Origin: CAVVXN01 sp963772585
Lineage (GTDB): Bacteria > Planctomycetota > PLA2 > JAEUHO01
Direction: 5' to 3'
Assembly (NCBI GenBank): GCA_963772585.1
Contig: CAVYXV010000002.1
Location: 682,001-746,000, forward strand
DNA length: 64,000 bases
In this document: piece by piece, positions 9,452 to 17,300 of the stretch
How the letters are laid out: every line of letters starts with the position of its first letter
Numbering within the stretch: the first letter of the stretch is position 1
Made by a program: the position numbers and the translations under genes
Notes under the pieces: generated by a model
What the model was told of the DNA's origin: nothing
What the model saw: only the letters and a program-made list of their open reading frames with translations
Databases searched by the model: none

Positions 9452-9853
9452 ACTCGTTGACGGGCATCCCGGCACGGCCGGGTGGCCCATTCACCTAGTC
9501 ATCCGACACCCGGGCGAGCGGGCTTGGGAAGCGCGCGCAGCCGGGAGAACGTGCAGGATAGCTGCGAAGAGGAGGATACGCGAGCGCTATCTCGAAGTTC
9601 CGTTCCCCGTGCTCGTGTCCGCCGCAGGCCAGCCCGAGGTTCCCGCGCCGCCGGATATCGGCCCTGACGGCCCCCGGCGGCGGGCGGTAGCGCCAGGCAT
9701 CCGGGAGGGACCGGCCTCACGCCCCTGTTTTCGGCTCGGGGCCTCCGGCGTACCCTGGTCGACAGGACCCGGCGGAGGTGGTCGCGGGCTCGGCAGGCAG
9801 CTGGCTCTGGTCGCGCGCGGGCTCCGGGTGTCGTTCACCGATACGAGAGGATC

Positions 9854-10234
9854 ATGAAGACCCAGGGCGAGATCGAAGCGGCCGTCTGCAGTGCGATGAA
9901 CCGCTTCGAGCAGGAGCACATGGGCCGCGGGCCCAAGGGCATCCACGCCCACCTGCTCGACGACGTCCTCCTGGTACGCCTTCAGGGCGTCCTGACCGCC
10001 GCCGAGCAACACCTGGTCAGGTCGCTGCCGTCCGAGAAGGGGCGGGACCTGCTCAAGCAGGTGAGGACCCACCTGATCGAGACCGCCCGCCCCCTGATGG
10101 AGGCCATGATCCTGGACGTCACGGGCGTCGAGGTGCGGAGCCTGCACCACGACATCAGCACGGTCACCGGCGAGGAGGTCGTGATCTTCACGCTGGCCGA
10201 CCCCCCCGCGCTGCGCGCGCTGAAGCGTCCCTGA
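9854..10234 (+). CDS. DUF2294 (MpsC-like) domain protein
   Basis: A 126-residue single-domain protein matching DUF2294 over its whole length: EIEAAVCSAMNRFEQEHMGRGP, then LLDDVLLVRLQGVLTAAE and VTGVEVRSLHHDIST. It is a paralogue of the minus-strand protein at 8894-9367; the two are transcribed away from each other. Start ATG 9854 has GAGAGG close upstream. The related Mps proteins act in membrane potential and inorganic-carbon handling in Staphylococcus. No other Mps subunit is visible here, so the role is open. Confidence 0.9.
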   Translation: MKTQGEIEAAVCSAMNRFEQEHMGRGPKGIHAHLLDDVLLVRLQGVLTAAEQHLVRSLPSEKGRDLLKQVRTHLIETARPLMEAMILDVTGVEVRSLHHDISTVTGEEVVIFTLADPPALRALKRP

Positions 10235-10348
10235 CGCCGGGGCCCGTGCCGCCACAGAGGCACGACGACCGGGAACCACCGCGCGAGAGGACGCTCGAGG
10301 CGAGGGGGCCGCGGTTCGGGGGCCCGGGTCTGCGCTTGGGACCCCCGC

Positions 10349-10939
10349 CTACCCGCTCTTCGGAGGGGCGCCCGCCGTGATCGCGAAGCGCAGCGCCTGC
10401 TCCACGCCCATGTGCACCGGCGTGAGCGCGGAGCGCCGTACCAGCACGGTGTAGCCGCCGATGCCGTAGCTCATGGGGACGTAGACGGCGGCGCACGGAT
10501 CCTCCTCACCCCCCGCGTCCAGCTCGGGCACCTCGGATCGCGTCACGAGCCCGAGCATGCGGACCGGCGGGTCGGCGAGCGTGATGAGCACCACGTGATC
10601 GATGTGGCTGGTCCCCTTCTTGGAGAAGAGCGAGAGCAGATCGCCGACGGAGCCGTAGATGGTCTTCACGAGCGGGATCCGGGCCATCAGGCGGTCGACG
10701 AACCGCTCGAACCTCCGCGCCACCACCGCGCGCATGACGAGCCCCACGCCGATGAGCAGCACGAAGCCCAGAACGAGTCCCGCGCCCGGCACGTACAGAC
10801 TCTCGGGAAGGACCCGGCGCAGGAGCCCCCCCAGAAAGGCCTCGGCTCCGGACCCCAGCCACCAGAAGACGTAGAGGGTGAGGGCGACCGGCAGCACCGT
10901 CGCGAGACCGCTCAGAGCCAGCGTTCCGATGGTCCTCAT
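10349..10939 (-). CDS. DUF502 family membrane protein
   Basis: About 196 residues. Two membrane helices (residues about 5-28 and 52-74) are followed by the DUF502 core MARIPLVKTIYGSVGDLLSLF and the downstream pattern VYVPMSYGIGGYTVLV. ATG 10939 is preferred because the family begins RTIGTLALSG with a short basic N-terminus. The in-frame extension to 11002 adds nothing recognisable. DUF502 proteins are widespread integral membrane proteins of unknown function. It converges with the DUF2294 gene at 9854. Confidence 0.88.
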   Translation of the reverse strand: MRTIGTLALSGLATVLPVALTLYVFWWLGSGAEAFLGGLLRRVLPESLYVPGAGLVLGFVLLIGVGLVMRAVVARRFERFVDRLMARIPLVKTIYGSVGDLLSLFSKKGTSHIDHVVLITLADPPVRMLGLVTRSEVPELDAGGEEDPCAAVYVPMSYGIGGYTVLVRRSALTPVHMGVEQALRFAITAGAPPKSG

Positions 10940-11197
10940 GGCGTCCTCCTCGCCCACCGCTCGGTGATCGAGGCCATTCTCGCGGGCAGGCGCCGCGCCC
11001 ACAACCCGGCGCGGTGGCCCGGGATGGCCGACCGGCGGGGCGCGTCGCCGCGCGCCCCCCCGGGCGGCGAGCGCCGGGGCGGACGAGGCGAGGCCCTCCC
11101 GGAGGAGCGCCCGGGGCGCCGCGGTCTCCGGCGACTTCCGGGCGGCGCGTCCTCCTAGCCTGCACTACCCACGAACTGGCGTTGAATCGCGCGGCCC

Positions 11198-11212
11198 TGG
11201 CACGCATCTCGC
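11198..11212 (+). promoter_or_regulatory. Candidate sigma-54 promoter
   Basis: TGGCACGCATCTCGC resembles the -24/-12 consensus, with the required GG-N10-GC spacing. It lies about 85 bases upstream of the Ntn-hydrolase start. The window also encodes a sigma-54 activator at 30352. In sequence this GC-rich, a chance match is quite possible. Confidence 0.3.
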
Positions 11213-11238
11213 GCCCGATGGCTGCGTCGCTCGTCGTC

Positions 11239-11290
11239 GGCGACCCTACGGGGTCGCCTCCTCCTCGCGCACTGCCCGACGCCGTACAAT
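11239..11290 (+). promoter_or_regulatory. Hairpin and -10-like box before the Ntn hydrolase
   Basis: A perfect 8-bp hairpin GGCGACCC-TACG-GGGTCGCC (11239-11258) is followed by a -10-like TACAAT at 11285-11290, six bases before ATG 11297. If that box is used, the message would be leaderless. The gap 10940-11296 otherwise holds only the putative sigma-54 site and the divergent DUF502 start. Confidence 0.35.
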
Positions 11291-11296
11291 CGCGCC

Positions 11297-12499
11297 ATGA
11301 GCGCGCTGCGACCGTACCCCCTTCGTCTCACCCTGTCACTCGCCACCGTACCGGCCCTGCTCCTCGCCCTCTCGGTCCTGGCCGCCCCCGCCCTGCCCTG
11401 CACGGCGTTCCTGGTATGTGGCGACGGCAAGGTGCTGATGGGAAACAACGAGGACTTCTGGAACCCCGAGGTGCGGATCTGGTTCGTCCCCGCCCCAAAA
11501 GGGCGCTTCGGCCGCGTCTACCTCGGGTACGACAACCTGTACCCGCAGGGGGGGATGAACGAGAGAGGGCTCGCGTTCGACGGATTTGCCACGGCGAAGT
11601 ACCCGATGCACGAGCAGGAAGGCAAGGTGGTCTTCCACGGCCGCCTGCTCGACGAGGTGATGGCAACGTGTGCGACCGTGGAGGACGTGATCGCGATGCT
11701 CTCCCGGTACGACCTCCGCATGCTCGAAAGCGCCATGCTGATGTACTGCGACAAGTCGGGGGACTCGGTGATCGTCGAAGGGGACGAGTTCGTGCGCAAG
11801 GAGGGCTCGTTCCAAGTGGTCACCAACTTCTACCAGTCGCGTCAGGCGGGCGACCGAGGGATCTGCCCTCGCTTCGATGCGGCGGTGGAGAGGCTCGAAG
11901 GTGCAAAGGAGGTGTCTCTCCCCCTCTGCCGCAAGGTGCTGGCTGCGACCGCGCAGGAGGGGGACGCGCCGACCCAGTACTCGAACGTCTTCGACCTCGA
12001 GAAGGGCCTCATCTACCTGTACCACTTCCACGATTTCGAGGATGTGGTCGCGTTCGATCTCGAGGAGGAATTGAAGAAGGGCGCGCACGTCCTCGAGATT
12101 GCGCGTCTCTTTCCCCAGACGTTCGCCTACCGCTCGTACCTCCAGAAGCGCAAACACGACCGGGCCCAGGAGCTCGCCCGGCGGCGCGTCAAGCCGGTCG
12201 ATTCGAAGATCCTCGACAAGTACGTCGGCCGTTACGCGATTTCGGTACCCGGCGTCTCGGAGATCGTCATGACCATCCGCCGCGACGGAAGGAAGATCTT
12301 CGCCTCCGCGAAGGGGGGGACGATCCGCCGCAAGGACGAGGAGGTCGAACTGATCCCCGAGTCGGAGACGAGCTTTTTTCACATCGGCAACAACGGCACG
12401 ACCACCATCCGCTTCGAGCTCGGGGGCGGAGACGCGAAGGATCGGATCGTCATCACACCGCCGCTGGGCGGACCGGTGCGGGGAGCGCGCATCGAGTAA
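11297..12499 (+). CDS. Secreted Ntn-hydrolase (linear amide C-N hydrolase type)
   Basis: A 400-residue exported protein. After a signal peptide (hydrophobic residues 12-33), cleavage before Cys35 would expose the N-terminal nucleophile of the choloylglycine/acyl-coenzyme A:6-APA acyltransferase fold. The mature start CTAFLV and the following GNNEDFW and NERGLAFDG fit that superfamily. The C-terminal 110 residues, from LDKYVGRYAIS, resemble a small beta-barrel of the DUF3471 kind. Members hydrolyse amide bonds of bile salts, N-acyl amino acids or penicillins. The substrate here is unknown. No partner gene is adjacent, and a secreted hypothetical gene converges downstream. Confidence 0.82.
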   Translation: MSALRPYPLRLTLSLATVPALLLALSVLAAPALPCTAFLVCGDGKVLMGNNEDFWNPEVRIWFVPAPKGRFGRVYLGYDNLYPQGGMNERGLAFDGFATAKYPMHEQEGKVVFHGRLLDEVMATCATVEDVIAMLSRYDLRMLESAMLMYCDKSGDSVIVEGDEFVRKEGSFQVVTNFYQSRQAGDRGICPRFDAAVERLEGAKEVSLPLCRKVLAATAQEGDAPTQYSNVFDLEKGLIYLYHFHDFEDVVAFDLEEELKKGAHVLEIARLFPQTFAYRSYLQKRKHDRAQELARRRVKPVDSKILDKYVGRYAISVPGVSEIVMTIRRDGRKIFASAKGGTIRRKDEEVELIPESETSFFHIGNNGTTTIRFELGGGDAKDRIVITPPLGGPVRGARIE

Positions 12500-12728
12500 C
12501 CCCTTGCCCCGGGCGTGCCACCGGGCGTCTGTGGCGTTCCCCACGAACCTCCGTCGCGAGTTCTCGAACGGTGGAGATCGGACGGCAAGGGAACGCACTC
12601 ATCGCGGACCGCGACCTCGGCGGAGGTCCCGGCCTCCATCGGCCTGGAATTCGCCGTGACCCCGAGGGACCGTGGGATCGACGCCGGCCTGGGGCGCTCG
12701 GGGTCGCGGGCCGCGATCCTCCGGCGCG

Positions 12729-14264
12729 TCAGTCACCGTCGGGCGCCGCGTCGCGAAGGGCGGCGAACCAGACGCGGAGCTTGCCCGCGTCCTCGCTTTG
12801 CGGGTCCATGCCGTCCAGTTCGCGACGGAGCTTCTGCAGCTGTCGCTCGACGTAGCGTCCGAGACCGTGGGCGTCGCCGTCCTCGCGGTCGGCCATCGCG
12901 CGCATCGAAGCGAGCGAGCGCATGTTCGTCTCGAACGCCCACGTGCCCGGCGACTCGTGAAGGCGCGTGTCGAGGATGAGCGTGTCGATGCGCGGGGCCA
13001 GTTCCTCCGGCAACCCCCAGTGCGCGGCCTCCAGGGCATCGAGCATCGCCCGCTCCCGCAGGTGTGGCCCGCTCTCCAGCGTGTCCGGCACGGGCAACAC
13101 CTCGGAGGCGACGTAGTCTCGTCGCCCCGCCGGCACGATCGCCTCGGCCCTCTCGGGGCGCTGCGCTTCCGGCGTCGGGCCGAGCAGGGCGGCGAGCGCC
13201 GCCACCGCGAGCTCTGGCAGCGCGGCATCGGGTTCGTAGCGCTTTCCGCCAAGCTCGTAGGGCTGTACCGCGGTGAGCAGCAGATCCACGAGGGGGTACG
13301 AGCGTTTGGATCGGAAGGGAGCGATCCGGCGCAGTTCGGGTTCGTCGCGGATGCGCGCCAGACCGTATCGAAGCCGATCTTCGACCCGTGTGGCGAAGGC
13401 GCGGGGATGGAGCGTGGTCCTTCGCAGGAACTCGCTTCCGGGATGGAGCGCGTCGACCAGGCGGACGAACGTCTCCTCGCCGAGTTCCCGGCAGCGCGTC
13501 GCGCGTTCCCGCGCCGCTCCCCCAGCCGCCTCCGGGTCGACCGCCGCCAGGGAGCAAAGCGCGATCACGGCGTGCCAGGACGCGTCTCGGAAGCCGTCCC
13601 CGAACGACGGGCGCAGCGCGCTCTGGAACACCGCCTCCACCAGCGAGTCGCGCTCCGCGTGCAGGTTGGCCACGTGGCGATCCGCCGACCAGTGCTCTTG
13701 GAGCAGCCGTCGCCGTAGCGCCGGCTCGTCGTCGATTCCTTGCCGCAGATACGCCACGAGCCAACCCGTCCTGCCGCCACCACCGGTCGGGACTTCGCCC
13801 GGATCGCGCAGTCCCAGCGCTCCGTCGACGTCGATGGCCGCCCGCACAGCGCGGCACCACGCGCGCGAGCCCGGAGGCACCCCCACGTCCCCGAACGCCG
13901 CCTCGATGTCGGCCAGCGAATCCATCTCGTCCACGGGGTCGATCCACGGAGTCGGCAACAGCACCACCCCCGACGTGGCGTCCCCGCCCTCCAGGCCCCA
14001 CGCGAGAACCTGCACGCGGCCCTGCCGACCGGGGTTCCCCTCCGGGAGGGTGCGATCGCCCGGGTACTCGTGCACGATCCGCCCCCTCAGGATCGGCCAG
14101 GCCCCGTCCGTCGTGGTCAGAAGGGGCGCCGGAGCGATCCGCTCGGTCAGCTCCGCCTCGTGCTTCTTGCCCTCGCGCGTGAGGACGAACAGATCCGCGC
14201 GTGCCTGCGCCATCGGAGTCAGTGCGAAGAGGGCTACGGTCCCACAAGTCCACGACACGCGCAT
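12729..14264 (-). CDS. Secreted protein of unknown function
   Basis: A 511-residue protein with a signal peptide (MRVSWTCGTVALFALTPMAQA). It is Arg/Glu-rich and mostly alpha-helical in appearance, without any motif I recognise. ATG 14264 has GGAGG seven bases upstream. It is transcribed divergently from the giant secreted protein at 14346, with only about 80 bases between, so they may share regulation and function. The antisense open frame here is a GC-rich shadow. Confidence 0.7.
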   Translation of the reverse strand: MRVSWTCGTVALFALTPMAQARADLFVLTREGKKHEAELTERIAPAPLLTTTDGAWPILRGRIVHEYPGDRTLPEGNPGRQGRVQVLAWGLEGGDATSGVVLLPTPWIDPVDEMDSLADIEAAFGDVGVPPGSRAWCRAVRAAIDVDGALGLRDPGEVPTGGGGRTGWLVAYLRQGIDDEPALRRRLLQEHWSADRHVANLHAERDSLVEAVFQSALRPSFGDGFRDASWHAVIALCSLAAVDPEAAGGAARERATRCRELGEETFVRLVDALHPGSEFLRRTTLHPRAFATRVEDRLRYGLARIRDEPELRRIAPFRSKRSYPLVDLLLTAVQPYELGGKRYEPDAALPELAVAALAALLGPTPEAQRPERAEAIVPAGRRDYVASEVLPVPDTLESGPHLRERAMLDALEAAHWGLPEELAPRIDTLILDTRLHESPGTWAFETNMRSLASMRAMADREDGDAHGLGRYVERQLQKLRRELDGMDPQSEDAGKLRVWFAALRDAAPDGD

Positions 14265-14345
14265 CCGCCCACCTCCGCGTCGCCCATCGAACGGCCCGAT
14301 TCACTATACTCCGGCCGCCCCGACCCGGCGGCGAGGAGGACATCG

Positions 14346-17300
14346 ATGGACCGGTTCCTTGTCGTGTGCCTGTTGGCCGCCTGCGCGCTGCTGCCGGCGG
14401 CGGCGACCGCGGGCGACGATCCCGGCACGACGCCGCGCGGGCCCGAGGGCATCCGCCTCGCCTTCCCCGGCGAGAGCGCCGCGGCGGTGGAGACACGGCG
14501 CACCGCCGTGGCCGAGCTCGAGACGGCCGTCTCGGCGCTCCGTGCCCTGGAGGCCGCGCGTGGGGACATCGAGAAGGTCGCGGCCGCGCGGCAACGCTAC
14601 GCGATCGCCACGCGCCGGCTGCGCGCCCAGGGAAGGGATCAGATGCGCGCGCGTCTCGAAGCGGCGGGGTCCGAAGCCGCCCGTCAGCAGCGCGGCGCGC
14701 AAATCGTCGAGCAAGCCACCAAGGCGGTGCGCTCCTTCGAGCTGCACGCCCCGACCTGGGCGAGGGCGATCTTCGCCGCCTCCGTCGATGCGGTCGAGAA
14801 GGCCAAGAGGCTCGGCGCCCTCGAGGGCGCGTGGCGTGCATACCGCGTGCTGTACCAGGCCATGCAGGACGTACACACCCGGCTCCTTCCGTTGGACGCG
14901 ACGCGCAACCGCGCCGCCGGTCTGGAGCGCTCGGAGTGGTTCTGGCGCCCGGCCACGAACCGCGCGGTCGTGCGCATGGACGACTTGGCCAAGCGCATCG
15001 TCGAGACGGATCCCGACGCGGTGGACGACGAACAGACCCGCGAGCAGAAGGAGGCGCAGACGTGGTTCCGCCGACGGCGACGCGAAATCGACAAGGAGGA
15101 GTACACACGCCTTGCGATCGAAGCGCCGATGCTCTGGCCGGACACGCGAGAACCGGTCACCGGAAAACTGCGCATCGAGATCGCGCGCAATGCCGAGGCC
15201 AACCTCGGCTACCGCCTCGCTTCCGCGGCCGTGCGAAGCCGGATCCCCTTCCACGACCTCTTCTTCGCGGACCCGCGCATCGCGGAAGCGGCGAAGATCG
15301 CGGCGAAGGTCAAGAACACCCCCGAGTACGTGCTCCTCAACTACCTGACGACGGGCGCGGAGCCTCCTCCCGCGGTGTACTTCCTGGCGGCGGCACGCGC
15401 GATCCGTCACGAGCAGGAGCTGATGCACAAATGGTTCGACGAGGGCTACCTCCCCAAGCGATGGATGGGTTTGGGCCTCGCAACCACGGCCCGCCTCCTG
15501 GACCTGACCGGCAAGACGTCGGCCACCGCGGTCCGGAAGGTCCTGGACGAGTTCTACGCGGACGCCGACGCGGCGGCGGGCGCACTCGATGCGGCGGGGA
15601 GCCACAAGACCCACGGCCCCTCGGATTTGACCGCCGCGCAGCAGCGATTGCTCGAGAAGTACGGGTACATCCGGGTTGCGGCCGACGGGTCGAAGAGCTT
15701 CGCGATCCCCACCTCCAGCCGCCGCCTCGGCGGCCTGCGCGGATCGCTGGACCTGCCGGGCGCCCACTTCATGGACGTGGTGAACCCCGAGAACGTGGTG
15801 ATCACGATCGCATCCGTCGTCCTGCCGGAGGTCGCTTCGGCGCGCCTCGCCCAGTTGGCGGAAACGGTCATCGGCGGGCGCTCGGCCGTGATGGCCACTC
15901 GCGTGCTCGCCAACCTCGCGGCGGGCGCCGCGCTGAGCGGAACGATCGAGGTCATCCAGAAGGGGAAGGTCGATGTCGAGAGGATCCTGATCGAGACCTT
16001 CCTCGTGGGGACGATCGCCCAGGGCGCCTCTCGGGTAGCCGAGATCGGCGGCATCGCGGCGGTGGCGCGCGGCCCGCTCGCGTCGTGGCTTCGTGGAAAC
16101 GAGGCGGCGATGCAGCAGGCCGTGAAATGGGTCGGCAGCTCGATGGGCCTTGCCACGGATTCCGCGATCCAGGCCTACTGGCAGGCGCACCTCGAGAAGA
16201 AGCACGTGGACTTCGCCACGTATCTCGCCTGCCTCACGAACGGAGCGCTGGCGCGGGTGGTGGCTACCAAGTTCGACCAGTTGCAGAACAGGGAGTGGCT
16301 GCCCGAGTTCCTTCGCACACGCGCCATCGAGGAACCGGCCTTCTACGCGCATGTCCGCGACCGTGCGACCACCCTCGCCAAGCTGATCAGGGGCGCGAAG
16401 GAGCGCTACCACGCGGCCACGGACGGCGGCCGGGATCCGAGCCCCCTGCGCCTCTTCCTCGCGCTCGGCCGCGGGGAGATCAGCTGGTCGGATCTCAAGA
16501 TCGTCTACGAGTCCGACGTGCAGGGCATGACGACCACCATGTCACGAATACGGGATCTTCGCGACAGCCACTTCCGGAGCCTCCTGCTGGAGGCCTACGC
16601 CGACGCGAAACGGATGGCCCACTTCGATCACATGAAGGAACTCGAGGAGATCGCGGCGGACCCGGTGCTCAGCAGCGAGGACAAGGAGGCGCGCTCGCTG
16701 GCCTCCAAGCGGCGCTACGAGAACGACCTGGCCCTGATCCACGAGGGCTTCATCCAGCCCGGATCCAACGAGCCCACCAGCGACATCGATCGCAGCCTGT
16801 CCAGCCCCTACACGCGCAAGGCCCTGATCCGCATCAGCGAGACGAAGTGGCGGATGAACGACGCGGAGTGGATCCCCACCACGGCCCGCGCGTTCGACGT
16901 CAACGAGTACATCGACGTCCTCCCCTTCATCCTGGAGACAGCCGCGCATCGGGGCAAGATGCGCGGTCTTCCGGCGGACGACGGTCCCCCGTCGGACACG
17001 CCCGCCCCGCACGGCCCCCCCCGCTTCCACGGGGAGGAACTGAGCCACGGCGAAGCGATGGAGGCGCTGGGGTATGCCTCCGCGATGCTGCACATGACGG
17101 ATGCCCGGGCCCGGGATTACCAGCGCGGCGTGGTCGTGCGCAAGAAGGAACGACTGGAGCGCAAGGGCCTACCCCCCGAGACCATCGAGCGCGTGTTGGA
17201 GTCGCTCCGAGGCAAGCTCCGCGCCGCGGAGAGGAGCCGGCTGCGCGGCCAGGTGGAGTTGCAGGAGGAGATGCAGGCGCTCCACCTCGTTCCCTCGGAC

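Noticed and set aside
12733..15108. Long minus-strand open frame of 791 codons
   Set aside because: Overlaps two better genes, is Arg/Pro/Ser-dominated and has no motif; a GC-rich antisense shadow.
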